From Acidimicrobiaceae bacterium (GTDB lineage Bacteria; Actinomycetota; Acidimicrobiia; Acidimicrobiales; Aldehydirespiratoraceae), in NCBI GenBank assembly GCA_009845995.1, contig VXYK01000011.1, positions 1 through 64,000 on the forward strand: a stretch of 64,000 nucleotides of DNA. Reading direction: 5' to 3'. The notes under the pieces were generated by a model. That model ran no database searches. It worked only from the letters and a program-made list of their open reading frames with translations, and was not told the DNA's origin. This document shows, piece after piece, positions 27,422 to 40,335 of the stretch. A program made the position numbers and the translations under genes. Position 1 is the stretch's first letter, and each line of letters opens with the position of its first letter.

Positions 27422-29392
27422 ATGGCGTCCAACCCCCCTCCACCGCCTCCACCGCCACCAATGTCGGGGGATCGCGAAAAACCCGACGACAAGAGTGGCA
27501 CCCGACGCGAATCACCAGGCTGGTCGCGCTACATCCTGTGGATCATCATCGGCACTCTCCTCACCGTGATGCTGTTCAACTACTTCACAGGAGGCGACTC
27601 CAGAGAGCAGGTCACCTACTCCAACTTCTTGGAACGGGTCGCTGATGGCGACGTGCAAGAAGCCAAATACGACAACAACGACGGCGGCATCGTCTTCACC
27701 ACCGAACTAGGAGAGTTCGAAACCACCGGCCCCACGCCCCTACCCGATGCTGATCACGACCTGATCGGCGAAAACACCAAACTCGAATTCGACACGCCCA
27801 AACCCAACTTCTTCACCTCGATCTTCCCGATACTGCTTCCAGTTCTACTCCTGATCGGATTCTTCTTCTGGATGCAGCGCAGAGCGCAGGGACAACTCGG
27901 CAACATCATGTCGGTCGGACGCAGCAAGGCCAAGACCTATTCGACAGAACGCCCCGGGACCACCTTCGATGACGTGGCGGGCTACAGCGGCGTCAAACAA
28001 GAGATAACCGAGATCGTCGAGTTCCTGAAACACCCGGCTCCTTTCGCCGAGATCGGAGCCCGCGTCCCCAAGGGAGTGCTGCTCGTGGGTCCCCCAGGCA
28101 CCGGCAAGACTCTCATCGCCAAAGCAGTGGCAGGCGAAGCAGGCGTGCCCTTTCTCTCAGTTACCGGCTCAGACTTCATGGAGATGTTTGTGGGCGTCGG
28201 TGCCAGCCGGGTACGAGACCTTTTCGATTCAGCTCGCAAAATGGGCAAAGCAATCATCTTCATCGACGAAATCGACTCGATCGGACGCAAGCGAGGCGCC
28301 GGCCTCGGAGGCGGGCACGACGAACGTGAACAAACACTCAATCAGATGCTCGCCGAAATGGACGGTTTCGAACCAACCGACGGAATCGTGATGATGGCAG
28401 CCACGAACCGCCCCGACATTCTCGATCCCGCGCTGCTAAGACCCGGACGCTTCGATCGACAAGTTGTGGTGCCTCTACCCGAACTAGATGACCGCAAGAA
28501 GATTCTCTCGGTCCATCTCAAAGGCAAACGCACCAGCGACGATGTCGACGTCGATATCATCGCCCGCGGAGCACCCGGCATGAGCGGCGCCGATCTCGCG
28601 AACCTCGTGAACGAGGCGGCACTGTTCGCGGTTCGTCGCGGTCGAGACCAGATCGACGCCAGCGACTTCGATTCTGCGCGCGACCGCGTGATCCTCGGAA
28701 TAGAGCGACTGTCGGTCGCCCAGAGTCCAGAAAACCTCGAACGCACCGCTTACCACGAGGCAGGGCACGCATTGTGCGCAGCCGTGCAGGACAACCACGA
28801 TCCCGTTCATAAAGTCACGATCATTCCCACCGGCATGGCCCTCGGCGTGACCATGACGCTCCCCACCGAAGATCGCCATACGCTCGACAAAGCCGAAGCG
28901 GAGTCCCGCATGGTCATGGCCATGGGAGGCAGAGTGGCCGAATCGCTGGTATTCGACGAATTCTCCTCTGGAGCCGCCAACGACCTAGCCCAGGCAACCA
29001 GCATCGCCCGCCTCATGGTCACCGAATGGGGAATGAGTTCCGCGGTCGGACCCATGTCTTTGTCAGACAACGGACCGGTTTTCCTCGGCGCGGAGATGAT
29101 GCAGTCGAAGAACTACTCCCCCGACACCGCCAAGCTCGTAGACACCGAAGTCCGTCGGATCCTGACCGAGTCCGAGGATCGCTGCCGCGAAATCCTGACC
29201 GAATACCGCAAAGCTCTCGACTTCGTAGCCCGGGCCCTGCTTGAGCACGAGACCATCTCGGGATCAGAAGTTGAACGCCTGATCGCACTGGCGGTTTCGG
29301 GACCCGTTGTCGAATCCAATACCAAAGCGGAGACGGAGACGAGCATCACCGAACCGATTCCGGCTGAAGTGACTGTTTCCGACGACTCCTAG
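27422..29392 (+). CDS. ftsH: ATP-dependent zinc metalloprotease FtsH
   Basis: Membrane-anchored AAA+ protease that extracts and degrades membrane and regulatory proteins. The 656 residues begin with a run of nine prolines, then helix 1 (about 37-55), a small extracytoplasmic domain and helix 2 (about 126-146). Walker A GPPGTGKT is at 223-230, FIDEIDSIG is Walker B, and the zinc site HEAGH is at 445-449. The C-terminal tail is short and acidic. A thioredoxin-like gene follows after 11 bp. Confidence 0.97.
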   Translation: MASNPPPPPPPPPMSGDREKPDDKSGTRRESPGWSRYILWIIIGTLLTVMLFNYFTGGDSREQVTYSNFLERVADGDVQEAKYDNNDGGIVFTTELGEFETTGPTPLPDADHDLIGENTKLEFDTPKPNFFTSIFPILLPVLLLIGFFFWMQRRAQGQLGNIMSVGRSKAKTYSTERPGTTFDDVAGYSGVKQEITEIVEFLKHPAPFAEIGARVPKGVLLVGPPGTGKTLIAKAVAGEAGVPFLSVTGSDFMEMFVGVGASRVRDLFDSARKMGKAIIFIDEIDSIGRKRGAGLGGGHDEREQTLNQMLAEMDGFEPTDGIVMMAATNRPDILDPALLRPGRFDRQVVVPLPELDDRKKILSVHLKGKRTSDDVDVDIIARGAPGMSGADLANLVNEAALFAVRRGRDQIDASDFDSARDRVILGIERLSVAQSPENLERTAYHEAGHALCAAVQDNHDPVHKVTIIPTGMALGVTMTLPTEDRHTLDKAEAESRMVMAMGGRVAESLVFDEFSSGAANDLAQATSIARLMVTEWGMSSAVGPMSLSDNGPVFLGAEMMQSKNYSPDTAKLVDTEVRRILTESEDRCREILTEYRKALDFVARALLEHETISGSEVERLIALAVSGPVVESNTKAETETSITEPIPAEVTVSDDS

Positions 29393-29403
29393 CAACCCTG
29401 CAC

Positions 29404-29868
29404 ATGGACCGCCTGCTTCTGGTCTTGGGTGGTGTCGCTATAGCTGGAATCGTCGCGGCGCTGTTGAGCCGAGGCCGTCAAGCGGCACCCGTGTCCAACA
29501 CCCATACAATTCCGCGACAGCTCAACCGCAACGATTTCGACGGCACGACTAGGCCGTGGCTCGTCGCCGTATTCACCGCTTCGACATGTGACACGTGCGC
29601 GGGTGTGATGGAGCGAGCAAGACACTTGGCAAGCAGCCATGTGTCCGTACAAGAGCTCGAACACAGTTCCGAGGCCGCGCTACACAAACGGTACGGTGTC
29701 GATTCGGTACCCATGGTTCTAATCGCTGACGAATCTGGAGCCGTGCAAAGAGCTTTTCTAGGACCCACCACCGCGACGGACCTCTGGGCATCCTTGGCTG
29801 AACTTCGCGAACCAGGCACGGTATCTGCGGACTGCAACCTGGGCGAAACGACCTTCAGTTCCGACTGA
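29404..29868 (+). CDS. Membrane-anchored thioredoxin-like protein
   Basis: A 154-residue protein with one N-terminal membrane helix (about 4-21) and a thioredoxin-like domain. The redox motif CDTC is at 62-65 after VAVFTAST, and VDSVPMVLIADESG is the cis-proline segment of the fold. The domain is thus likely outside the membrane or at its surface, acting in disulfide exchange. It lies 11 bp after ftsH, so probably co-transcribed, and overlaps the convergent gene by 14 bp. Partner and direction of electron flow are unknown. Confidence 0.75.
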   Translation: MDRLLLVLGGVAIAGIVAALLSRGRQAAPVSNTHTIPRQLNRNDFDGTTRPWLVAVFTASTCDTCAGVMERARHLASSHVSVQELEHSSEAALHKRYGVDSVPMVLIADESGAVQRAFLGPTTATDLWASLAELREPGTVSADCNLGETTFSSD

Positions 29869-31408
29869 GGGGCGTCGGCTCGGCAGCTACAACTCCAGGG
29901 AGCAACTGGTGCTGAGACACACCGCGCAGATCGCGACTCACCACCACGGGCGCCGAGGACACGACTTCGATGATCGGGCGCTCACCCCCCAGCTCCGAGG
30001 CGCTCAGCGAGACACGCCGCAGCGGAGCGATCTCCAATTGAGTCTCAACCCTCCGACCGTCCGCTTCTAGAACCGCCACCTCAACTGTTGCGATCGATGT
30101 TGACGAAGGGTTGAGGATCACGACGCCGTGCGAACCGCTTCCCAACGGCGCAAGCCACCTTGTTGAACTCACGTCCAAACCAGTCGTTGCCGCCACCGAG
30201 ACGTTCTCGGGCCCGAGATCGGAGTCAAGCGACCCCTCGGTTTCCGACCCACCCTCAAGCGCGTCACCCTGACTCCCCAGCGACAGATCAGTGCTTTCGA
30301 GCATCACTGCAATGGGAAGGCCCGTCAACGAATCAGCAGTGATGCTGTACGAAGCCAAGCCCGACAACCTGCTCACGTCGCTCAAGCGAACCTGACTCGC
30401 AGCACCGGGACCGATGGTCAGTTCAATAGGGTCACGGCTCAGATCCTCATCAGAAACAATCACAAGATCAACTTCTGCCGTCTCGTTCAGAGACGGATTC
30501 ACCACGCTCACCACCTCGTCGCGATCGGTGCTGTTGAGGTCCAAAAGATGCCAAACAGGGGCTGCCCTCGAAGTCGCCGGGGTCACCGACAGACCGACGG
30601 GCTCACCGTCGGCTGACGGTGGCGCATGTCCTTGGGACTGCACACGCGAAGCCGCAACACGGCCTACGACGACATCTATCACGGCGCTGAGGTGGCTTGC
30701 TACGGGTACCGCTTCGGTGACATCGACTGCGACAACGCGACGCGCCGGAACCACAACACCATTGAGAGTGTCGACCCCCACATCGGAGTTGAAGCGAATG
30801 TTCAGAACCGCGTCATGGGGGAACGGGTTCAGCAACAACAGGATCATCTCCTCGCCGTGCGCAGCTAAACGAGTAGCGCCCGAGGCGACCACCCACTGAT
30901 CAGAAGTTCGCGTGTGACACAACGCCCGATCGCTGGTCCCGGCCGCGCCCAAATACGTCTGCTCCAAGACCACATCGGCCGAGTCAACCTCAACGACAGC
31001 GCCCATCCATGACGAGTCTGTGACAAGGTCAGCCAACCGCACGCGGGTGCGTTCACCAGCTCCAATCGTCACCACCGCATCGGTTGGTTCAGCGCCAAGC
31101 CCGCTTCGAATACCGGACACGACGGCCTCTGCAGGCTCGGCAGACGCATTGATGATCTCAAGGGAAACATCAGCAAGTCCTCCGGGAGCCGACCCCCCAG
31201 GACAAAACCAGGTTCCGTTTTCTCGCGAGAACACCGGGACCGAATAACTCATCGGCACGACCAACTGTTCGATGTCTCGTTCGAGAGGCTCCGAAACACC
31301 GAACTCGTCAAAAAACTTGAAACCGTCAAGCACCAATGCGGCCGCGAGCATCCCCGCGAGCAGCATGGCGACGATGACGCGCAAGGAGCTTGTCCGCGAA
31401 GGGCTCAC
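29855..31408 (-). CDS. Secreted/anchored DUF5719-like protein (517 aa)
   Basis: A protein with an N-terminal signal or anchor helix (about 9-28, VIVAMLLAGMLAAALVL) followed by about 490 extracytoplasmic residues made of repeated beta-sandwich-like segments. No catalytic motif is visible. It resembles actinobacterial DUF5719 proteins, which are often encoded next to a large GT2 membrane protein as here. I chose GTG 31408, which overlaps the TGA of the GT2 gene (GTGA, 4 bp); the frame is open to ATG 31498, which would give a 94-bp overlap. The tight coupling suggests a joint role in surface glycan export or assembly, as inference. Confidence 0.65.
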   Translation of the reverse strand: MSPSRTSSLRVIVAMLLAGMLAAALVLDGFKFFDEFGVSEPLERDIEQLVVPMSYSVPVFSRENGTWFCPGGSAPGGLADVSLEIINASAEPAEAVVSGIRSGLGAEPTDAVVTIGAGERTRVRLADLVTDSSWMGAVVEVDSADVVLEQTYLGAAGTSDRALCHTRTSDQWVVASGATRLAAHGEEMILLLLNPFPHDAVLNIRFNSDVGVDTLNGVVVPARRVVAVDVTEAVPVASHLSAVIDVVVGRVAASRVQSQGHAPPSADGEPVGLSVTPATSRAAPVWHLLDLNSTDRDEVVSVVNPSLNETAEVDLVIVSDEDLSRDPIELTIGPGAASQVRLSDVSRLSGLASYSITADSLTGLPIAVMLESTDLSLGSQGDALEGGSETEGSLDSDLGPENVSVAATTGLDVSSTRWLAPLGSGSHGVVILNPSSTSIATVEVAVLEADGRRVETQLEIAPLRRVSLSASELGGERPIIEVVSSAPVVVSRDLRGVSQHQLLPGVVAAEPTPLSRN

Positions 31409-34400
31409 CGTCTGTGTCCAATCACCGGGCGAATCGCTACCACACCAATCAGGAACAAAATCGCGGACACCTGCACGATCAACACCCATCGTCTCCACGG
31501 CGCAGTGAAGTAGGTCAATTCGCCGGTGCCGCCCGCCTGGGGAACAAACGCGGTGGCATATCCAATCGAACGACGCTGTGCCGCACGAGAACCATCAACC
31601 TCCAGCGTCCATGAGTTATCACTGGTTTGGGCAACAAACACTTCGGTGCCGTCGGGGATCGAACCGGAAACCTGGTCGCCGCGTCCTGACATCACACCCG
31701 CGGTCCCCGAGATCGGCACAGTCGACAAATCGGAGATTCGGGCGACCTCACTGTCGAAGCCCGGGGTTGCCGCTGCCCGAACCGAGGTCCAGTCCGTGTT
31801 GGCGTACACCTCCACAGCACTGTTGATCCCCTCAAGGCGCTGCAAGTCCAGCTGCGAGGCAATCGAGGCTCGAAACCCCTCCGGGATCGGAACCGCGTCG
31901 TCAGGGTCACTGAAAGGCGCCGGTGCAAGCCGGTCCAGCAAAACGACGTAACGAATGCCGAGACCGCCGAGTTCTCTACCGAGGCGGATTGTGTCGCCAT
32001 TGATCGCACGCGACAACGCCTCGTTCACCAGCGATGCCGACCCGGCGTCAACCGCCGGCAGGCGGTCCGACAAGTTCGGAGGCCCATCGATCGACCCAAC
32101 CCAAGCAAGATCAGCTACCAACGGGCGTCCATCACCCAAGATGGTTTCGGGAACCCCTATCCACAACACTCGATAACTTCCGTGTCTGAGCGGATCAGCG
32201 AAAGGCAAAACACCCTCATAGTCACCACGAGGCATCTCCCAGCGACCTGTCTCTGCCAGAGCAAGCCCCGGAATCGAACCGGCCACCGCAGCCAGGACCG
32301 CCACCGGCAACAATGCCTGACGCCAACCAAACCCCGCGGTCGGCAGATCATGTTCGAACGCAACGATCGCGACACCGCAGGTCAGCGCCACCCCCGCGGC
32401 GGCGGTCGCCAGCAAGACGCTGTTGTCGGGAACACCGAAAGGCAACCAACCCAAAGCCGCGACCCAAGTCAAACCCCAACTCACGATCGCAACGGACCAG
32501 CCGCGAACCGCCAAACCGAACCGCCACGACCGCCCGATCACCACCCCGATGACCATCAACAAACCGAAAGCCCAGACGAAAACGCCCGGCTCTCTCGGAC
32601 CGATGTCGAAGCTGAGAATGTCGACCAGCGAAATAGCCGACGCTGAACCGTCACGACCGCCCGCGAGCGGGTCCCAACTCGGACCAGCGACGAACAAGTC
32701 CGCCAGAAACGGCAGGACAAGCAGCGCGACCATCGGCAGCGCCACAATCACACCACCGAACAGACGCAGGATCCCTTTGAAGTTGACCGTCAGAACCGCG
32801 GCGAGGAACAGCCCAGCGATCATCGGCAGAACGATCAGAGCCGCAGACAGGTCAAAAAGGGCGGTCACACCGACAGCCGCACCGATTATCCAGCCAACGC
32901 GACCGACCGAACGTTGAGAGTCATCGTCGGGATTAGCCGACCATGCAGATTGCGCGCTCAGCATCGCGGCAAGCAGCCAGGGCGCAAGCCCATAGGCATA
33001 GATCCCGCTGATGCTGGCGTTGGCAACCGCGGCCCAAGGCAGCGGAATCACTGCGTAGACGAACAAACAGCCAAGCTGGGCTCGCCGCGAGCCGGTGGGC
33101 CGGAGCATCCGCCAAGCTCCCACCAAGCCCACCACGACGGGCAGCAAGACCCACAACGTGCGTACCAAACCCGTGGCTCCACCCAACAGGATTGACAACA
33201 GACCAAGCAGACCCGCAGAGCTGGAAGCAGCACCGGTGCTGCCCATGTCGCGCTCGCGCCAACCGCTCCACCAATCGCCGATCATTTCAGAGCCCGACCC
33301 GCCAAACGAGAGGTAATCGCCGATCGCTGGAATGCCGTCGGCAATCAACGACCGCGAACCGAACACTACGAACAACCCCACCAATCCGCACACAACTGCG
33401 GAGATCCGGGCCGTGCCGGTACGCATGACCGATGCCAGTTCCTGTCCCACCGCATGCGCACTGTCTGTACCGATACGTCCCCTCAGCAGCGCATTGAGCC
33501 GCACACTCCCCCCCTGTTGGAGGGTCCGGACGTCTTTGTGCCGGGTTCTTCTGATGTGCCGCACCGCCTGGCGTCGGCTATGAATCTCACCCAAGCGAGA
33601 GAGATTCCAGAGCCAAGCCCCCCAGATGTCGCGGAACTGAGAGAACCGTCTCGCGAACAGGGCAGCCATCGACTCGCTGAACGAGAACAAGAACGCAAAC
33701 GGCAGCAGGTAGCACAGAGACGGATAGCTCGACGTGACCATCACCGTGCGCAATTGGTGACGGGTGTGCAGCAGATCGTCGTCGTCCACTCCGGTGCGTG
33801 TCGAAAGCGCCTGGCGATGGCGCACTCTCGCATCGGGAACTGCCATCACCCGCGCCCCCGCGAGCTGCGCCCGGAAGCAAAGATCAACGTCTTCGCCGTG
33901 ATAGGGCATTCCCGGATCAAACCCATCGAGGTCCCGGAACAGGTCCGTGCGGATCAAAATGCACGCCGACGGCACCGCGAAGACATCGACGACAGCGTCA
34001 TACTGCTCCTGGTCGATTTCTCCAGGTTCGACAACATCGGCAGCCACTGCCAAGCGGTCGACAATGTACGCGACATGTTGCAAGCGGTCGGGATTGTCCC
34101 AATCGACCAGTTTCGGTCCGACAATCCCCGCGTTCGAGCGCAAAGACTCAACCACGAGCAACCGGACCGCGTCTGGCTCCAATGCGATGTCATCGTGGCA
34201 GATCATCAAGAACACGGGGTCGACGTGAGTATCGAGAAGCGCATTGGCCGCCGCCGAAAACCCGTCGGTGTCAGAAGCATCCAGAACCGAGGCTTCGGGC
34301 AGATGACTCTGCACCCTGGAAGCCAGCGAAGGATCACCCGCAGCGTCAACCACCATGACTTCCAGACGCTGATAGTCCTGGGTGGCGAAACTCTCCAGGG

Positions 34401-34566
34401 TCTCGTCGAACCAATCTCCGGGGGCATGCACAACGATCACTGCCAGAACCGACGGTGTAGTGTCTCTGGCTTCAGGCGCTTCAGGCGTCAGAATCTCCGA
34501 GCCAGTCTCGGCTCGGATCGCCGCGGTTTCAGCACCCGGCAGCGCGTGGTCGGTTCGGTCAGCCAC
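31405..34566 (-). CDS. GT2 glycosyltransferase with large membrane domain (1053 aa)
   Basis: Residues about 38-300 are a GT2 transferase domain: VLAVIVVHAPGDWFDETLES, the acidic CHDDIALEPDA for metal and nucleotide sugar, and YHGEDVDLCFRAQLAGARV. The rest is a polytopic membrane region with about 12 hydrophobic helices and an extracytoplasmic C-terminal domain, ending with a helix near 1030-1050. The family is typical of Actinomycetota and probably builds and moves a cell-surface glycan. The start is GTG 34566. The stop overlaps the start of the DUF5719-like gene. Confidence 0.88.
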   Translation of the reverse strand: MADRTDHALPGAETAAIRAETGSEILTPEAPEARDTTPSVLAVIVVHAPGDWFDETLESFATQDYQRLEVMVVDAAGDPSLASRVQSHLPEASVLDASDTDGFSAAANALLDTHVDPVFLMICHDDIALEPDAVRLLVVESLRSNAGIVGPKLVDWDNPDRLQHVAYIVDRLAVAADVVEPGEIDQEQYDAVVDVFAVPSACILIRTDLFRDLDGFDPGMPYHGEDVDLCFRAQLAGARVMAVPDARVRHRQALSTRTGVDDDDLLHTRHQLRTVMVTSSYPSLCYLLPFAFLFSFSESMAALFARRFSQFRDIWGAWLWNLSRLGEIHSRRQAVRHIRRTRHKDVRTLQQGGSVRLNALLRGRIGTDSAHAVGQELASVMRTGTARISAVVCGLVGLFVVFGSRSLIADGIPAIGDYLSFGGSGSEMIGDWWSGWRERDMGSTGAASSSAGLLGLLSILLGGATGLVRTLWVLLPVVVGLVGAWRMLRPTGSRRAQLGCLFVYAVIPLPWAAVANASISGIYAYGLAPWLLAAMLSAQSAWSANPDDDSQRSVGRVGWIIGAAVGVTALFDLSAALIVLPMIAGLFLAAVLTVNFKGILRLFGGVIVALPMVALLVLPFLADLFVAGPSWDPLAGGRDGSASAISLVDILSFDIGPREPGVFVWAFGLLMVIGVVIGRSWRFGLAVRGWSVAIVSWGLTWVAALGWLPFGVPDNSVLLATAAAGVALTCGVAIVAFEHDLPTAGFGWRQALLPVAVLAAVAGSIPGLALAETGRWEMPRGDYEGVLPFADPLRHGSYRVLWIGVPETILGDGRPLVADLAWVGSIDGPPNLSDRLPAVDAGSASLVNEALSRAINGDTIRLGRELGGLGIRYVVLLDRLAPAPFSDPDDAVPIPEGFRASIASQLDLQRLEGINSAVEVYANTDWTSVRAAATPGFDSEVARISDLSTVPISGTAGVMSGRGDQVSGSIPDGTEVFVAQTSDNSWTLEVDGSRAAQRRSIGYATAFVPQAGGTGELTYFTAPWRRWVLIVQVSAILFLIGVVAIRPVIGHRR

Positions 34567-34728
34567 AATCGCCCGAGGTTACCGCCGCTGAGGCTGTGGT
34601 GGGTGATCGCCGAAACGGGTGTGTTGAGAGCGGCGCCGACCGGGCGTAGAGTCTACGACGATGCGCGGCCAACCGGTGATGACCAACGGCGGACGGATCA
34701 CTGCAAATGATGTGACTGAAGGCCTGAT
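34567..34728. other. Divergent intergenic region before the rmd operon
   Basis: A 162-bp gap between two divergent genes. It contains the promoter at 34625-34653 for the plus-strand operon. No small gene is convincing. Confidence 0.5.
34625..34653 (+). promoter_or_regulatory. Sigma70-type promoter of rmd-gmd-cofD-cofE
   Basis: TTGAGA (34625-34630) and TAGAGT (34648-34653) are separated by exactly 17 bp. This is the best -35/-10 pair noticed in the window, placed about 75 bp before the rmd start. Confidence 0.5.
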
Positions 34729-37589
<2,861 letters not shown>

Positions 37590-37593
<4 letters not shown>

Positions 37594-38291
37594 GCGATCT
37601 TGAGATCGTCGGCGTCCAAGGCATCGCTGAGGTAGAGCCGGGCGATGACCTGGCCGCTCTCATAGGAGCTACGGGCGTAGAACTCCGAGACCGCGACTGC
37701 TTGGTGATCACACAGAAAGTCGTCTCCAAAGCCGAGGACCGGCTCGTCGCAGTCGATCCGGAGGACCCGCTGTCGCACAAACCGTTGGTGGAGCGCGAAT
37801 CGGTGCGCGTCCTACGAAGGAGAGGCGACCTGATTATCAGCGAAACCAGTCACGGATTCGTTTGCGCCAACGCCGGAATCGACCTGTCAAACGTTGAGCA
37901 GGGTCAGGCTGCTCTGCTACCGATCGACAGTGATCGCTCCGCGCGAGGGATTCGCGACCGGCTCAAAGCCCGAGCCGGGGTGGAAGTGGGCGTGGTGATC
38001 AGCGACACCTTCGGACGCCCTTGGCGGCGGGGCGTCACCGATGTCGCTATCGGCTGTGCCGGAATCGCCGCGGTCGTTGATCTTCGCGGCTCAACCGACA
38101 CGTTCGGTCGCGAACTGATGGTGACCGAGGTCGCCGCGGTCGACGAAATCGCCGCGGCCGCGGACCTGGTAATGGGGAAAGCCAGCGGAATCGCCGCGGC
38201 CATAGTGCGGGGACTTCCCGAAGTGTGGTTCAGACCCAGCAGCGTTGCCGACGAGATCGTGCGCTCCCCCGCCGAAGACCTGTTCCGTTAA
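37590..38291 (+). CDS. cofE: F420-0:L-glutamate ligase, single-domain (CofE)
   Basis: Adds glutamates to F420-0. The 233-residue protein from GTG 37590 shows DCLVITQKVVSKAEDRLVAV, DSDRSARGIRDRLK and GVVISDTFGRPWRRGVTDVA, the GTP/metal-binding signature of CofE. The C-terminal nitroreductase-like FMN domain of mycobacterial FbiB is absent, so the dehydro-F420-0 reduction step, if used, would need another protein. It overlaps cofD by 4 bp (GTGA) and the convergent galE by 4 bp. Confidence 0.92.
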
Positions 38292-39319
38292 CGACCGCGA
38301 CCGTCGGGCCTTCCGTAGCCATCGGGGTGGCGGGAGTGCCAGCGCCAGTGGTCCCGCATCATGTCGTCTATATCTCGCTTTGCCTGCCAACCGAGGAATT
38401 CACGCGCCAGATCGGTAGCGGCCCAAGTCTTGGCTATGTCACCCGGACGACGCTCAACAATCTCGTAGGGAATCGGCCTGTCGGTCGCCCGTCGCGCCGC
38501 TTCGATCAGCTCCAGCACACTGGTGCCCGAGCCGGTTCCGACGTTGACAGCAGTCGCACCATCGTGGCCCGCCATCAACACCTCAAGAGCGGCGACATGC
38601 GCTTCGGCCAAATCAACGACATGCACATAGTCACGAACACCAGAACCGTCCGCAGTGTCATAGTCGTCGCCGAAGACCGGTAGTCGCTCACGGCGGCCGC
38701 CGGCCACCTGCATCACTAGCGGCACCAGGTTGTTCGGAATGTCGTTGGGATCCTCACCGAGCGTTCCAGACCCATGCGCACCCACGGGATTGAAGTAGCG
38801 CAGCATGATCGCCGCCAGGGGCCGCACTGCGCAGACATCGCTGATGATCTGCTCGCTCATGAGCTTCGTCCAACCATACGGACTCGTTGCACCTACCGGC
38901 GCCGATTCGGTAACCGGCAACACCGCAGGTTGTCCATACACCGTGCAGGACGAAGAATGAACGAGCTTGTCAACGCCGTGCTCAAGCATCGCCTCGAGGA
39001 CCCCGAGCAGCGAACCCAGATTGTTCCGGTAGTACCGGCTCGGTTCCTGAACTGACTCGGCCACAGCCTTGTGAGCGGCGAAATGCACCACTTCGCTTAT
39101 CTCGTACCGCTCGAAGACTCCCCGCACGGCACCGTCGTCGAGCAGGTCAGCCTCGACGAAAGCCAGCTCACCAGCGGTGAGCGTGCGGACAGCGTCAACA
39201 GCACGGGGCGAAGAATTTGCGAAGTTGTCGACGATCACAACGTCATGGCCCGCTTCGTGAAGGGCAACCGCCGTGTGAGAGCCGATATAGCCGGCCCCAC
39301 CCGTGACCAGAACAGCCAT
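38288..39319 (-). CDS. galE: UDP-glucose 4-epimerase
   Basis: Interconverts UDP-glucose and UDP-galactose. The 343 residues begin AVLVTGGAGYIGSHTAV (nucleotide motif 6-13), with SSCTVYGQP and SPYGWTKLMSE giving the Ser/Tyr/Lys triad, and MLRYFNPVGAHGSG, a GalE hallmark. I chose ATG 39319; the frame is open 54 bp further upstream inside the next gene. It follows the sugar-nucleotide transferase gene by 1 bp, so they are coupled. The supply of UDP-galactose would serve the glycosyltransferases nearby. Confidence 0.94.
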   Translation of the reverse strand: MAVLVTGGAGYIGSHTAVALHEAGHDVVIVDNFANSSPRAVDAVRTLTAGELAFVEADLLDDGAVRGVFERYEISEVVHFAAHKAVAESVQEPSRYYRNNLGSLLGVLEAMLEHGVDKLVHSSSCTVYGQPAVLPVTESAPVGATSPYGWTKLMSEQIISDVCAVRPLAAIMLRYFNPVGAHGSGTLGEDPNDIPNNLVPLVMQVAGGRRERLPVFGDDYDTADGSGVRDYVHVVDLAEAHVAALEVLMAGHDGATAVNVGTGSGTSVLELIEAARRATDRPIPYEIVERRPGDIAKTWAATDLAREFLGWQAKRDIDDMMRDHWRWHSRHPDGYGRPDGRGR

Positions 39320-39320
39320 G

Positions 39321-40325
39321 TCAGTCGCTCGACGGGATCTTGGATCCGTCGACGAGCCGGCCCGCGCCGACACTCACCCGGTCACCGACTATCGACATGC
39401 GGGTGACTTTAGCGCCTCTGCCGATATGGGCCCCGGGGCCGATGACTGATCCATCGACCGAGGCATCCTCCTCGATCACCGCGCTCTGCATAATGATGCT
39501 GTCGCGAATGACCGCACGGACAGCCACGGTCGCACCCTCCATGACCACCGATCTCTCAACCTCAGCGTCTTCATCGACGCGGGCCTCAGCGGCCACCGCA
39601 GTCATCGCCGGGCCGCGAACACCATCAATCAAATCCAACTGTGCCTGCACATAGGTTGACGGCGTACCGATATCAATCCAGTAGGCCTCAGATTTCACAG
39701 CCCAAAGTCCGTTCTCGGCCACAACGGAGGGGAACACCTCCCTCTCAATGGAGACTCGCCGACCGCGGGCGATACGCCCCAAGATCTCCGGTTCAAGCAC
39801 ATAGATGCCGGCGTTGATCCAGTTCGTGGGAGCTTCGTCTCGGCTGGGTTTCTCGACAAATCCCAACACTTTGCCCTGCGCGTCGGTGGGGACGACACCG
39901 AAGCGCGACGGGTCTTGGACCCGGGTAAGAGCGATCGTGGCCTGCGCTCCTATTTCACGGTGACGGTCCCACAGCGACCGGACATCGATATCGGTGAGCA
40001 CATCACCGTTGACAACGAGGAACGGTTCGTCGATCCCAACCGTGTCAGCCGCGAACCGAACTGCACCCGCGGTGTCCAACGGCTCAGGCTCAACGGCATA
40101 GCTGAGCGAGACGCCGCCACAGACAGCATCGGGATAGGAAGCGCGAAACAAGTCTTCCTTGTAACCGAGAGCGAGCGTCACCTCGCTGACGCCGCCGCGT
40201 TTCAGCGTGCTGACGACATATTCGATCATGGGTCGGTCAACAACCGACAGCATCTGTTTCGGGGTCGTCACCGTAAGGGGTCGGAGCCTTGTTCCAAAGC
40301 CACCAACCAATACCACGGCTTTCAT
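39321..40325 (-). CDS. manC: Mannose-1-phosphate guanylyltransferase (GDP-mannose pyrophosphorylase)
   Basis: A nucleotidyltransferase with the pyrophosphorylase signature GGFGTRLRPLT (8-18), VVNGDVLTDID, and GFVEKPSRDE. A C-terminal left-handed beta-helix (about 250-330) shows hexapeptide repeats such as DSIIMQSAVIEEDA. In Actinomycetota, proteins of this build make GDP-mannose; the presence of manA, manB and gmd supports this over a glucose-1-phosphate thymidylyl/uridylyl role. I chose ATG 40325 (MKAVVLVGG). It follows the His-rich protein gene by 10 bp. Confidence 0.78.
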   Translation of the reverse strand: MKAVVLVGGFGTRLRPLTVTTPKQMLSVVDRPMIEYVVSTLKRGGVSEVTLALGYKEDLFRASYPDAVCGGVSLSYAVEPEPLDTAGAVRFAADTVGIDEPFLVVNGDVLTDIDVRSLWDRHREIGAQATIALTRVQDPSRFGVVPTDAQGKVLGFVEKPSRDEAPTNWINAGIYVLEPEILGRIARGRRVSIEREVFPSVVAENGLWAVKSEAYWIDIGTPSTYVQAQLDLIDGVRGPAMTAVAAEARVDEDAEVERSVVMEGATVAVRAVIRDSIIMQSAVIEEDASVDGSVIGPGAHIGRGAKVTRMSIVGDRVSVGAGRLVDGSKIPSSD

Positions 40326-40335
40326 GACATCCCCC

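Noticed and set aside
27153..27569. Plus-strand open frame over the DUF3499 and ftsH starts
   Set aside because: It is antisense to DUF3499 and out of frame with ftsH; no family features.
33454..34710. 418-residue open frame opposite the GT2 gene
   Set aside because: Antisense to a GT2 domain with clear motifs; composition Arg/Gln/His-rich as expected of a shadow frame.
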